From positions 24,926,192 to 24,990,191 of the forward strand of contig OY743179.1 in assembly GCA_963555705.1 (NCBI GenBank): a DNA stretch of 64,000 nt, written 5' to 3'. The notes under the pieces are model-generated. The model was not told the origin of the DNA. It did no database searches and saw only the letters and a program-made list of their open reading frames with translations. A program made the translations under genes and the position numbers. Below are positions 33,137 to 46,241 of the stretch, piece by piece; positions within the stretch are counted from its first letter, which is position 1, and each line of letters begins with the position of its first letter. The DNA is from Ligustrum vulgare. Taxonomy: Eukaryota > Streptophyta > Magnoliopsida > Lamiales > Oleaceae.

Positions 33137-35615
33137 TCGTGCGATCGCGTTATACAACACGGCGTGGTCACGTGATTATTCTGTTTCATGCAATTTTCAT
33201 CTTTCAATTCTGTTTAAGTTGGTCCCTCTTCCTTATTTGAGCCGCAAGTCCTTCAACTTCTGATTTGATCTATTTAACCCTTAGACTTCTGAATCTCCTC
33301 AATTAAGTCCTTCATCTCTTGATTTCTTCAATTAGACCTTTGAACTTTCGACTTCTTCCAATTTAGCTTCTTTGTGGTTCATTATTGATCTCATCAACAT
33401 CCGAATTGTATGATTTGGCTCAAATTCCTATCGAATTGATCTTTATTTACCTTAATTGCTTCATTCTCTCGACTTTAAGGATAATTACTGATATAAACAT
33501 AAATAATACAAATTAGGTAGAATTTATTCTTAAACAACAATATAATATCCTAATTTTAGCATATAAATAAGTGTATAACATACACTTATCAAATATCCCT
33601 AAACTAGAATAATTTTTCGTTCTCGAACAAAATAGAACAAATTATAACTTGAAAAAAAATACAAATACTGCTCAATTGTAAACTTGCTTACCACATGCCT
33701 AAGGTTCGAATTAAAAATATACTCTAGAAAGAAATATTAGAAAATGCGATAAAATCATTTGTTACTTATTTAATGCTCAACTTTTCATACTCAGCATCGC
33801 GTGGCTTAAAATGCATAAACCCATATCTCAAGTGGTCAAACAATGCTTTTGATTCTGTTTTTCTTGCATCTCTCACACATGACCATATCCTTATGCTTTT
33901 CTCTCAAATCCCGAAGTTTCTTCTACTTATGTGGTTTCTAAACATCAGAGATTTCATTTTTCCACACAAAGTATCCAGGATCAAATAAGTTTGCATAAAA
34001 GATCAATGATAAGCTGTCCCTTATTCCATACCCCATTTTCTAAAGTTCCAGTCTCAAAGATGATACCATACATTTTATTTTTACTCTACACTTTCTTTCC
34101 TTTTTTCCTCATCTTATGTACAATACTTTTCTTATTTGCTTTTTATGTGACCTTTGTAGCGAGCTTTAGACCAATAACTCCCAAATCATTTGACTTTAGG
34201 GCTCCAAGTTTTGAGAACCCTCAAAAGCTTACTCGAGTCACTAAAACTATAGAGAATAGTAAAATATGCTTTTGTGTCTTATGTGTAAGTCTCCTCTCTC
34301 CTAAACTTTCTAAGTGACCCCTATAGCGAGCTTTATGTTGATAACTCCCTACTCAGATGAATTTAGGATATTAGATTTTAACATCCTTAAAGCTTAATTG
34401 CTCGAGTAAAAATGGTTACGAAGAGAAAAATAAGACTATTATTGAGTAGCTAGTGCTGGCTTATACTTGTTGACTAAAATCCCTTTAACCAACGACATAT
34501 TTTAGGAATTTTAGACCCTTAAACATTCACGATACCTATACTAATCTTTCCACTCCAAAACTGCTTTTGAGCACGTTTAGTTTCTAAGTTAAAGGTATGG
34601 ATGTTTATAAACTTAAGGTTAGGAATCATAGGGTCAATCCTAGGTCCAAAAATGAAAATACCCCATATATACAAAAATATATTTTTACACAAGTAATAAT
34701 TCAGAAAAGGGATTAAGTACATCCCAGGGTTTCAGGCCGTAACCTCCATCGGTGGCATTTTCATGGACGATATGTTCATCCCTTTCCATTCCATGTTTAA
34801 GCCGAAAAATCCTTCAATGGCATTTCTTGCACATGAGAGAAGAAATAAATGTTAGATATTACAAAATACCTTATAGATGTTTCCATAACACAATAAGTCC
34901 ACCCCCAAACTAAGAATTTTACAAAAAATATTGAATTTATAACATGTGTGACTAGTGATATTCAGCCCCAGACATCGCAGCCAAACATTAAGATTTTCTC
35001 GAGACATCTCTGAGCATATGAAAGTTTGTGACTTAGTCTACATAATATCCAAAATTCAAGTCAATTAGATGTTGCTTGGGTCGGGAATTAGAGTGATGAA
35101 AGTGGTGACGTGAGGTTGCCATGGCCTGTAGTGAGGCATGCAATGATGCAATTGTGTCATCCAAGTGTTCTATATATGATGAACCAAATAATGAACTTAT
35201 GATATACAATCCATGATAAACATGTAATAAAGAGACGTGCTTAGAAGAATTAATAAAAAATGAACAAAAATCTCATTTGAGCATTTCATCGAACACCTAG
35301 GTTGCATTCAAAATTTTCAAAAGAAATCATAAAATTTTAAACATGAATCAACCCAAGAATTTTAAGCATTCAATCACAAATCACTTTAATCCAATCACTA
35401 ACCTACACTCATCTTCCATGCTTATCAAATCAGGAATTTCAAAAAATATTTATGAAAATCTAAAATTCATTAAAAATCACATAAAACTTGAAATCCTTGA
35501 ATTTGAGGTTTGAGGTGAAGGAGATGAAGAATTTTACTCAATGCATGATTGACGACTTGGTTTATTTGCTTGGAGTCGAATTTGGGTGATTTTTTTTTTT
35601 GGGGGGGGGGGGGGG

Positions 35616-35616
<1 letters not shown>

Positions 35617-35682
<66 letters not shown>
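35617..35682 (+). repeat. Poly-G run and (AG)n microsatellite
   Basis: A run of 17 G residues (about 35600-35617) is followed by about 32 AG units. The Ser/Leu-rich frame on the minus strand through it is not a gene. Confidence 0.95.
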
Positions 35683-35684
<2 letters not shown>

Positions 35685-36077
35685 AGGAATTAGGTGTTTT
35701 AGAAATGAAGAATTGAATCTGGGTGATGAACTTAAAACCTTGTGCCCAAAATCCCTGCACGATCATGTGGTTAAATCTTTTACGATCACATGGGCGACAT
35801 TTTTCGACACAGCTTGTGTCAATGGTCAGGGCATGATCAAGCCTAGGTGTAGGCACACGGTTGCACTGTTTACTAGCACAATTCTTTTTTCTTGTTTTCG
35901 TCTCAAAATCCTCTCCAATGCCAACATGTTTTGTAATGCATGCCAATGACTCCCAAATACTATTTCCATGTTCTAGATATATGTGTGTGCTAGTGATCAT
36001 GATGACTTTATAATGGACAAAAAACGCAACTAAGATCAAAACATGCAAAATGTCCATTCATGCAGTCCTAATACTAA

Positions 36078-37246
36078 GGGGAGTTTATTCAATTTAGATT
36101 TTAAAAGACTTTTAAAGACTTTTTTGAAGAACCTTTTTTAATGGATTTCATTGGATTTTTTTGATTTGTATAGACTTTCAAAACATTTTACAAATTTTTA
36201 TTTAAAGGACTTTCATAGACTTTCAAAAATTTTTACAGTTTTTTTTTTTCTATTGAGAAAATCGAATATTGATAGAATAATTTTCGTATGACGTGAATAT
36301 TAATTGTCAATAATAATTATATGTCAAGTGAGGCCTGAGAGATATATAGCTATTTTTAGTACAGAGAAACATTTGTGACAAAAAATAGGGAAAAAATAAA
36401 ATCATGTTCGATATCGACTTAAAAAAATTGTACTATGTTCATAATTGCACTTCTTAAGTTAAGGATGGTGTATTAAATTTTAATTTCTAATTAATTTCTT
36501 TTAATATACAAACTTTTATAGATTGTGATTGACTTTTAATTAAATTTTTTGAATATACGAATCTTTCTAGAGAAAATTCTAGAATTACTTTGCTTATTTA
36601 TTAATGACGCGTTTGTAATATAATAGCCTATATGCCCCAAACCAAAAAGAACGTGATAGGCCCCCGGCCCCCTTTTTCAGTAGTATTTGTTTTGATAAAA
36701 TTTAATTATTATTTTTTTTTAATAAAATTTTAGTTGAATCTATTTTCATAGGAAATTGAAGAAAACAATGAAAAAAAAAAAAAGATAGTGAAAATATAAA
36801 AAAAAAATAAAACAGGTTGAAGAGACAGAAAAATAATGATATGTCTACGGTTTCTAAAAAAAACATGAAAGAAGGAAGAAAAATATAAAAGAACAAAATA
36901 CAATTTAAAAGAATTATTATTATTATTATTATTATAAAATCTTTCAAAATCTTGGAGGTTAATGATTGACAAATTAAGTAGTTATACTTTCTGTTTAGAA
37001 GTTAGTATGTAGAGGATTTCGTAAAAGTCATTAAAAGTCATTGACATTTTGAATATCACGACTTTTAAAAGTCTTTATACTATACACCATGACTTTTATG
37101 CACTTTTAGAAAGTCTATTAAAATTTGTATTAAATACCTCAAGATTTTTATGGAGACTTTAACGACTAAATTGAATACACAAAAACTTTTCAAATCCTTT
37201 AAAATTTTTAAAAGTCTTTCAAAATCTATAATGAATTATAAACCCC
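36078..37246. mobile_element. DNA transposon or large MITE, 1.17 kb
   Basis: The left end GGGGAGTTTATTCAATTTAG and the inverse of the right end (GGGGTTTATAATTCATTATA) pair, followed on both sides by AGATTTTRAAAGACTTTTA. ACTAA lies directly outside both ends (36073-36077 and 37247-37251). AAAGACTTTCAAA-type words recur through both flanks. No transposase is seen. The superfamily is uncertain: a TAA duplication as in PIF/Harbinger is contained in the shared flank. Confidence 0.7.
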
Positions 37247-37519
37247 ACTAAGTGTAAAGCAAAAATTTGAAAGCATAATAAATAAAATGGAAGAAAATTG
37301 GGATGTCTCCCAATAAATGCTCAGTTTATAGTCTTAAGCCTGACTTTTTGGTGTTTATTACTCTGGGACGACGAGTTTAATGCTTGACTTCTCTTTTGGA
37401 CCAAAGTTGAAGTAATGTTTTATTCTCTGCCAATTGACTTTAGAGTGCCCTCTGTTTGGATGATGAAGCTCACATGTGCTATATGAAAAGACTTTTCCAA
37501 TAGTTAATGCCCTGACCAT

Positions 37520-37815
37520 CTAGACCTCAATTTTCTTGGAAATAGGTTCAAGCGTGTACTTGATCTCCCACCTTAAACTCTCTTTGATGAATATGTTGGT
37601 CATGTTTTTGGTTCGATCTTTGTAGATTGAAGCCTTCTCATATTCCCCTATGCAGAATTCATCTAATGCATTCAGTTGGAGAAATCTTTGATCCCTAACT
37701 ACATCCAAATCAAGATTGAGCTGTTTTAATGCCCAATAAGCTTTGTGTTCAAATTCAATTGGCAAGTGACATGACTTTCCAAACACCAACTAAAATGGTG
37801 ACATCCCAATTGGAC
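37520..37815 (-). pseudogene. Gypsy integrase C-terminal remnant
   Basis: The minus strand encodes PIGMSPF, a stop, then [20 protein letters not shown] and LKQLNLDL.., and ends with a run including YKDRTKN. This is the conserved C-terminal region of plant Ty3/gypsy integrases (usual form: GMSPYRLVYGKACHLPVELEH). Integrase joins the element's cDNA to host DNA. A stop interrupts the motif, and homology ends abruptly at about 37815, where unrelated sequence starts. About 90 residues remain of a protein of several hundred. Confidence 0.85.
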
Positions 37816-38659
37816 AGTTTCTTGTTTAGATCAAGAAAGCTAATCAATCTACAACACTTTCTCTGACCTGTCATTTATGTATTTTATCCTCATCCGAGAT
37901 TCGATAATTATGTAGAAGCAAAAATGACCATTTTGCCTCTCTAATTCTTCTCACTAACTTAAGAAATGGTCACGTGAGTCAGATTTTGAAATTTAGCCAT
38001 CGTTAAACACAGAGCTTAGATTTTAACCATTCAACAGAAAATACTTAGGTAGCCCCTCTACCCATTTTTTAGGGTGACGATTCCTGACATGAATTAATGT
38101 TCTCTACTTCACTCATTCTTAAGCTTCCAATTCACCTAGATATTTGACCAATCAAATTGATCTCACCATTGGTGAACCAAAGAACCATTAAAGTCATGAA
38201 GATATATACATAACACTGTCAATAGATTTAGATGAAATATACGATGATCAAATGAAGTTTAATTCTCCAAACGGTCATGCTATAGAATTAAGCTTAACAC
38301 GTGATTCGTTCAATAGATTTCAAGTGTACTAATGTCACCTTCAACTTTTTTTACAATAAGGACAAATTACAAATTTGAATAGTGAATTGATCAACACAAC
38401 AACCTTCCAGTATAAGGTGACAACCCTTATATATTAGTTGTGAACAAATTATTTATGATCACATTATAAGTTGTATCACATTGTAATTCTCAACGCAAGT
38501 ACCCAACTTATATTATCATAATTGATCATAGGTACTTTAATTTACATGCTCAGTAATTATACAACAATTTAGTAAAACTAGAAATTATTTGTTATAAGAT
38601 GTTATTTTATCACAGCAAAATATATTATATGGGCATACAACCCAATAAATTCCCACTTG

Positions 38660-40064
38660 TCTTAGAGTATATGTCATGTCTTACAACCTCATGTTCTCCA
38701 AAAATGTCAGCACCATCAAGTGTAAATACAATCCTGATGTAGACTTTTGATAGTCCTTATTAGTCTGGAAATTTGAACCTATAACCCATCAAAACAAGAT
38801 ATGGTTATAAGCATATAATTCCTTGTTCTCAAGAGATACTAAAGTATATGCTTTATCACCAATCAATGTTCTTAGCCTAAATTTAAATGGATATTGACTT
38901 ACCACACCAACAGTGTAACAAATGTTAGGTCTATATGCATGAGACTACCTACTGATGATGCGTAAGGTATTATACTCATGCGCTTCATCTCTTCGGGAGT
39001 CTTATGGGGCTAATCCTTTGAGAGTTAAGTTTCATGTCTGAAGGGCTGAGTACCCTTCTTGGAATCTTACATAATAAATATGACAAGTCTTTTGTCAATA
39101 TATGAGACTTGATATAATGCTATCTGCTTGTTCTTTCGATCTTAAGATCTAAATACCTAGAATAAAGCTAGCTTCACCTAAGTCTTTTATATGATAATGT
39201 TAGGCCCACTACGCTTTCGTAGATGATAATGCTCTCACATTATTCCTAATGAGTAGAATATTATCCACATCAAGCACCAGAAAAAATACAATATTGTCCA
39301 GTATTCTTATAAAGTTCATGGATCGTCGAAGTTCTAATCAAAATCATATATTTCAATTGCTTCATCAAATATCTTATTCTAAGATCTTGATGCCTGCTTC
39401 AATCCATAGAAGGATCATTGCATCCAAGTCATCTATTACCGCTTTATACAAAGTTGGATAATCAACTTATCCCACGAAGATCACCTGATTGGACTATCCG
39501 ACGAACAAGTACCTTATAGGTGGATGACTCTTTGACATTTTCTAAAGGGCGGTGGATCCAGGACTATGGCATCATTTGGAACCGTAACATTTTTGTCAAT
39601 GTCGATTTCACTATCAAGTGACTTGATTACCTCCATTGATATATGAAATCAGATGATAACTCATCTCTCCCACTTAGATCACATTGTCTAGGTATTCCTG
39701 ATATCGAGGGTTGTCTTTTACAAGGTTGTGTTTCAGAAATCGATGGGAGTAGCCTTGCTCCCACTCACTTCTTTCAAACACAATCTAACTGTTCATCAAT
39801 ATACCTATCTTGTAGGATTGTTGCATTTGTGCTGACAAATGTCTTCCTATCTAAAAGACTATAAAAATGATATTCCCTAGTACCTTTAGGGTATTCCAAA
39901 AACATGCATGTCTCTGATATAGACTTCAATATTTCGGCCTTTCCTTATAACACATGTGTTGAACATCCCTAGATTTGGATGTGACACAAGCTAGACTTGT
40001 ACCCGTTCCAAAATTATGGAAGAGTATTGGGAACAGATTTAGAAGGAACTAAGTTAAGCACATA
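38660..40064 (-). pseudogene. Copia reverse transcriptase/RNase H remnant
   Basis: Scattered minus-strand fragments follow copia RT in order. GLKQASRS and IRFDEAIEIYDFDQNFDDPC (about 39430-39310) are followed by FFLVLDVDNILLI (about 39290-39250), the catalytic YVDD box degraded to DVDN. Then come TPEEMKRMSIIPYASSVGSL (about 39010-38940) and the NPG.EHW region. RT copies element RNA to DNA. The loss of YVDD plus many stops and frame changes make it non-functional. The upstream half is across the inserted solo LTR: the frame breaks at GTKLSTY and resumes with DVSNAYPQK beyond 42924. Confidence 0.85.
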
Positions 40065-42923
40065 TGTAAGACCGCTTTTCATTTTTCGTGCAATTTTAAA
40101 TTTCACGTAATATTGTTTTGAATGTTATTATAAATTATAAATTTATGATCTTTAATGTCTATAATTGGAATTATTTTGCAGTGGAAGGACTTGGACGCCG
40201 TCTCGATCAATGTACCAATTTGAAAGTTTATAAATTGGTTATTTTAATTATTTACGTGCAATTCTATGTGATTAATTGTTTTATTGCCTAAGCATGTTAT
40301 TTTCTATTTTATTATGTCAATTTGAAACTTGGGGGGAAAGTTTAGTGTCAATCGAGGGTAAATAAAACTTATAGATTTACTTAAACAAAAGAGGAGATTT
40401 GAGGGACTGATTTGCAAATTCCAAAAGATTAAAAACCTTAACCCTCACACTCACGCTCTCTATTCGGTCTCTCTCCCTCACCTCCCTCTCTCGGTCTCTC
40501 CTTCGCCTCCATCATTCTCGGCCGCACACCTCACCCTCGGCTTCTCTCTCCCTCCGCCCTTGCGGCGCACCACCGGCGGCCACGACCACGACCCAACCAC
40601 CACACCACCAACCTCGCGGTAAGGAGCTCCCTCTCGCACGCACACACACAACGCAGACACACGCCTTCACGCACGCACACATACATACACACTTCGATAC
40701 ACACATATATATTTATTGATTTTTGTGTATATATGTATGTATATATCAGTATGTATATGCATTTACATATGAAAATTGCAGATTTTGATATGTATGCATA
40801 TATGATTTTCGATTCAGAACTTTTAAATTGAATTTCACCTGTTTAATTCTTTGAATCTGGAATTTGATATATGTATACATATGGGTGTATAATTTTCACA
40901 ATGGAGTTTTTAGATTTCGAAAAATTTTATATTAGTTTGATCAATTGATATTTTTAGCCTGATTTCGAATTTTAAATTGTTAAACTTCAATTTTGGGGTA
41001 ATGTGTGTATACATATTTGTGTATGTATGTATACATTTCAAACTTGTCAATGTATGTGAATTTCCAGATTTTGATAAAGTACGAATTTAAGTTTGTTAAT
41101 TTATTTTTCGTGCTTAATTATGAGTTGAAAATTGTGAATTTCTAAATTGGGAAAAATTTCATGAATGGTTAGAGTTATTATTTGAGTATTTTGTACATTT
41201 TGGCTTAAGCTAGATATATTTATTTGAGTTAAAATTTAAAAGGCGAAAAAAGTCTTCTAACTCGCAATGAAATTGGATTTTTGTGTTTAAAATATGGCAT
41301 GCTAGGTGTTTGAAATAACTTTAAACCTCATTTGGATTAAATTGAAGTTTTAACTTTGGTTAGGGGTATGGTGAGTTCAAAAAGGATAATGATTGTGTTT
41401 TGAACTAAAAGTTTTGCCTAATTTGATAAGTGAGATTTCAATTTTTCTTTTTGCCTTCGAGTTTATCTCTTATTTCGAGTGTTGTATTATATGTGTTGGA
41501 CCTAGCGTAAGGTCACGTTTGGGATTAAATTGTGAATGAAATAGAAGTTTTAAACCTTGCTTAGAGTTTAAAATGTGATTTTGAACTAAAAGTATATTTT
41601 ATTAAATGAATGGGTACAACTAGGATTTTGGTACATTGACGTCACGGGTAGCCGATGCTCCTCCACTTGCAAATTCAGAAATGGTAAATTAATAAGGACT
41701 GCAAGTAAGTAAACTTCCCCTATTTTCATAGAAGTTAAATGTAAATGCGGAATGTGTAAATGACTGTTTGCAACTTACTTGCTTTGATGGATTTCATTTA
41801 CTTTATGAAAGTATATGTTATTATGAAGAATGTTCAAGCATGCACATTATCATGTCATTGCATCATCAAGCATGCATTGGCATCGGAATTGGGAAGTCAA
41901 ATTTTTTAAATGAAAGAAATGTGTCAAGGTGCAAGTTTGTTCAAAAGTTATGTATCCCAAGTTTTAAGAAAGAATGGGTGTACTTCTAGTTCATGAAAGA
42001 TGCGAGTGGGAAATGGGGTGCAGGGGACCGGCGTACCCGAATTAAGTTGCTTTGCGACGGAATGTTCAACCGTTTTACGGTGGACTGTTAAGCCGCTTTG
42101 CGGTGGAATGAAGTGAATGAGCCGCTTTGCGGTGGAAATGTGAAAGTTAATCTGGTTCCAAATAAGAATTGCCCACTGTTATCTGATTGACTAGAAGATA
42201 CACCAAGTGAGCTCACGATGGAAATGAACTGAAAGTTCGAAAAGTTTGAAAGTTTTGGAAAGTAAAGTAAATGGGGATACGTATATGAAAATTTTAAAGC
42301 ATTCATGTCATAAGCATGCATTTATGCATAAAGTTTACTTACTGAAATTTTACTTCACCCCAATCCCTCCCCAACATTTCAGGTGATGGAAGTTAGGTGA
42401 TCCGAGGCGAGCACTTGGTGACAGACCCATGCCATACATATCCTAAATCTTTGAAAATAAAGTTAAATTAGAATTTATTTAAGTTCTAAGTAATTATTTC
42501 TTAATTCATTTATTTTGATAATTGTTTCGGTGGAAATTAGTTTAAATGAGTTATGGCATTTTTAATATTGGTTCTATTACCACTTATTTCACTTAATTGT
42601 AGCTTATTGATATAAAATGTTGTGTTGAGGAGTTTGGGGATTGAATTTGAAATAGTGTGGTGACGTGGGAGTTTGATGTAGAATTGGAGTTGAATGTTGA
42701 ATGTTTGGGATTGAATGAGTTGAGATGTGTACTTTAAAATGGTTTTGATGTCCCTCCACAGGTTGGCTATGTCCAATTTATAGAGGAGACTCTGCCGAAA
42801 TTTTTGTAAAAAAATTTATAATAGATAAATGAAAATTTTAATGTTTAAACGACTTATTTCCGCATATAATGTGAATGGAAGTTAACACACCTATTTTTAA
42901 GCATTTAAAATTGGGGTGTTACA
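40065..42923 (+). mobile_element. Solo LTR, 2.86 kb, TSD ACATA
   Basis: The element starts TGTAAGACCGC and ends GGGGTGTTACA and is flanked by ACATA at 40060-40064 and 42924-42928. Removing it restores the copia gene around it. The 5-bp TSD, TG..CA ends and lack of any internal gene mark it as a solo LTR. The length and the TGTAA..TTACA ends resemble those of Tekay/Del chromoviruses. It contains a CT-rich leader-like stretch (40440-40560), a (CA)n-like tract (40640-40700) and three short units of GCCGCTTTGCGGTGGAA type (about 42045-42140). Confidence 0.87.
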
Positions 42924-44120
42924 ACATATGTTGATGTCTCCAATGCATATCCCCAAAAATGAGATGGCAGAGTTGATAAACTTATCATTGGCTTAACCAT
43001 GTCTAAAAAAGTCTAATTTCTTCTTTTTGAAACACCATTATCTTGGAGTGTACCAGCGCATTTAGTTAAGAAATATTACTATTTTCTATCAAGTAGTCTC
43101 TCAATTCTCCCGAGTGATAATTGTCATCTCAATTTAATCAAGGTGTCTTAATACTCTAATCCAAATGTCTCTCGATCTAAGTCTAACGCACTTTTTATTT
43201 CTCAAAATTTATTTAAATTTCAAGCCACTAAATAGATATATATAAATCTAGAGTAATCATCTGTAAATAAATACTCATTATCCCATCTCTTAGGTGTATT
43301 CACAGGTCAACACAAATCAGAATGAACTAGTTCCAATACTTCTTTGATACTATATCTCCTTTTTTGAAAAAACAAAACTCGATTGTATTACCTTCTAAAA
43401 AAGAATCAAAACCTGAAAATGATTCTATCTTAACCGAGTTGAGAGGACCATCTCTAGTCAGTCTTTGTATTTTGTTAAGGTTGATTTTTCTAAGGTGCCA
43501 TAGATACGTATCATTAGTATGGTATGAGTTTTGTTTATGGTTTGCATAAGTAACTTTTAGTTCATGTGTGGAACAGTGTAAATTATAAAGACCTTTAATC
43601 AAATGTCTAGCACAAATAGAAACTTTATTCATAAAAAATGCAAAGTGCATCAGATGCCAATTTTATAGAATAACCTTATTGTATTAAATCGGAAACATGA
43701 ATCAAGTTTTTGCTTCATTAGCGGGACATAATAAATGTCTCTAAGAATCAAATGCCTACCACTATTTAAATAAAAAAACAAAACACTCCTTTGCTATTGC
43801 TAAACCTATCGTGCTTATGCCAACAATGATTTTAAACTGGCCTTTAATGTGTTTTCAAATTTTTTGAAGCTCCTGCAATGACATGCAGTTATTATTAGTG
43901 GTTCCGGAATCTAAAATTCTGGAATTTATAGTATTAACCACTTCATAATACTCAATAACGAAAAACCTCACCCACACTTTGCTTTCTAGTTGGTGTATAA
44001 AGGCGTTCTTTCTCGTAGTGTCTTTTTCGATTGCTGTTAGAACACTTGCCTCTCGACTTTCCATATTCTTTGGGCCTGTCTTTTCCTCATGCTTCTTGTT
44101 AGCTTTCTTCTTCTTCATTC
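42924..44120 (-). pseudogene. Copia gag-pre-integrase and integrase remnant
   Basis: Minus-strand fragments keep the copia order. They are YLWHLRKINLNKIQRLTRDG (gag-pre-integrase, about 43510-43440), CFFKKGD, YLQMITLDLYISI (from the TDDYSRY region), GELRDYLIEN and NALVHSKIMVFQKEE (the TPQ.NGVSERRN region, about 43040-43000). Integrase inserts element DNA. Stops and frame changes occur throughout. Beyond 44120 a basic KKKKANKKHEEKTGPKNM stretch may be the zinc-knuckle region of gag. Confidence 0.8.
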
Positions 44121-46227
44121 CAATTTTGCCTTTTAGCTTGGAACTGGAGGAGCTACCAAATCATGAATGAGCATCGCCATTGTTATCTTAAAATCATTTT
44201 CCGCAATGCAACTCAATCATCAACTTAGTTAATGGTATCTTCATATTTTGTAAGTAATAGTCCATAGTAAACTATGAATAATTCAATACCATGTCAAATT
44301 GAGTCTCTTTGATCGATAGTTGAAACCATATTCTCAGCTATATTTGAAGTGTACAAACATAGTCACACTATGAAGATTCAAAAGCACTCTAGGTTTCATG
44401 CAAATGTTCTATAAGGTACAAATGACCTCAAATGAGCCTTCCTACTTTGTTGATCAAATATGTCCTAGATGATTTGTGGTATGTCATGCAAGGTACTCTA
44501 ACTTTTAAGCTTCATTGTAATATGTTTGATATTGAAACCAAAATGTAACAGCAAGCCATCATGTTTACAGTTACCCACTTAGCATACACATCTCTCTTGG
44601 ACATGTCACATGGTCTCAGTAGGCCCATTAGGACATCACTTAAGCAGAAGATAAAGTTTACATGCATAGAGTGCAAACGTCAAATTACATTTTCACTCCA
44701 GATAATTTTTCCAATTAGTTGGTTTTATTTCAGAATAATGGAAAAATTGACCAAGTAATTGTTTGCATAAAAATAAATATTCATTGCATATTGAAATTGA
44801 GCAGCTAATAACAGTTTAGCGTATGATGCATGAATGCATATGTAGATCCATCTAACTACAATAATGCAAAGACTGTGTGATCCTCGTGATCCAACATGCC
44901 CCTCTATGAGAATGGTCATTGTGTCCAATAATCAAGTTAGAAGCCTTCCACTAGTCGAATAATATTTGACATCAAACGTCTATATATGATTAATATCCTT
45001 TTATCTGGTTACCAAAATCATAAATGAGGGCCTCTATAGGAGGTTCATATATGATCTTAGTTTTAATGTATAACCTTTGTCTAGAGCACTAGATACTTGA
45101 AGATAACTTCGCCATCTATAGGATGATTACAAATTATATTCTATTTAGAAAATCTTACCCTAAAGGAATCCAATCTGGCAACTTGAATTACTTTGGTTAT
45201 GAATTGATGAAAGGAGACCATGAGTTTTTATTTAAATAAACATCCTCTCCTACTCAATATTTTAAGATAATAGATTTTAAATAATTATGAATTGTTCACA
45301 TTAATGAATTTAGCATATAAATAAATTGTATCAATTTTCCATCAAAAGAATTAATCAAAATTAAATTAATGAAAGAAAAATTGGTGTTCAATGATATACA
45401 TCATATTCATAGTATAACAAGCTATATCATAAATAAATTTAAAAAATAATTTAAATCATTCATAAAGCGATAAATTAAATGTTATTTGTGGCCTTAACAA
45501 GGACTCAAGAATTTAATAAAAAACTAATTGAACTCAAGACTAATATTTAATTTAAATCTTTAGCACAAAAAATCTCCAAGGATCCAACGGTAGCAATCCA
45601 AATAGCTATATGACTTCACCGCCGTACCTTAAAAAAATCAATTTCGAATTGGACTTAGCTTGATCCAACCCTATCCGTAAAAACTAACTAGGACAAAAAG
45701 TCGAATAATACATGCCAGCAGATTGTTTGTCATCGTGGAAAATTGTTGTCCGCCACATGCAGATAGTCTACTATATTGGCAGACCACATCTGCCACAGTG
45801 TCTGCCTCCTTGCAGATATTTGTATGCCCCTGACAGATATGTGTCCTCATGGCAGGTTGTAGTCTCTGTGCGGATGAATATTTTTTTACATAAATTCGTT
45901 AAATACTTTGTCATTTCAACATCAATCTTCTATCAATATACAAGATCCAACAATTGGAAGAATTAAATAATTACATAATCCTATGTCTCGAAGGCTCACA
46001 GTTTTGAATCTAATTGAAAAGAACATAAATCAAGATAATGAAGTCATAATCCACCTATCCTACTATAAATCGATCTAACGAATTACATCAAGGACTAACC
46101 ACAAATAATCACAATTTAAAATAATTCAAATCATTCAATCAACATATAATAAATTATTCCTAAACATCGCTCAACTAGAACATGTAATCAAGATTCAGAA
46201 ATAACATGCACGTGAATGATCTAGATT
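44121..46227 (-). other. Decayed gag region of the copia element
   Basis: By position this should be gag, between the primer-binding site and gag-pre-integrase. No gag motif can be read with confidence. Small frames on both strands look random. A cluster of GCAGATAT/TGGCAGA words occurs at 45715-45870. Confidence 0.4.
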
Positions 46228-46241
46228 GCTCTGATACCAGT

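Larger units (their letters stand above)
31712..33591 (-). mobile_element. 3' LTR of the gypsy element, 1.88 kb
   Basis: The LTR runs TG..CA on both strands, and the inner end is the short palindrome AAGTGTATAACATACACTT. It contains a tandem duplication (32581-33136) and an (ATA)n tract (about 32184-32246). It is related to the solo LTR at 48812-50104: both share the inner palindromic end and the CCCACAAGGATTG / CTCACAAAGATTG region near the outer end. Confidence 0.7.
31712..37815 (-). mobile_element. Truncated gypsy retrotransposon: 3' LTR and integrase tail
   Basis: On the minus strand the order is integrase C-terminus (37815-37520), a long non-coding stretch, then an LTR starting TGATAAGTGTATGTTATACAC at 33591 and ending at about 31712 (..TTCACACA). 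The sequence before the LTR has the GAGAACGAAAAATT... TTTAGGGAT arrangement typical of plant Tat/Athila-type elements (a purine-rich tract just outside the 3' LTR). The rest of pol, gag and the 5' LTR are missing. A 1.17-kb TIR element (36078-37246) is inserted within. Clade is inferred from layout, not from a search. Confidence 0.75.

Noticed and set aside
35470..36057. 195-residue minus-strand frame
   Set aside because: It runs through an (AG)n microsatellite and a poly-G run in the non-coding part of the gypsy element.
40478..40706. Arg/Gly- and Cys/Val-rich minus-strand frames
   Set aside because: They lie in the CT/CA-rich leader-like part of a solo LTR and are explained by composition.
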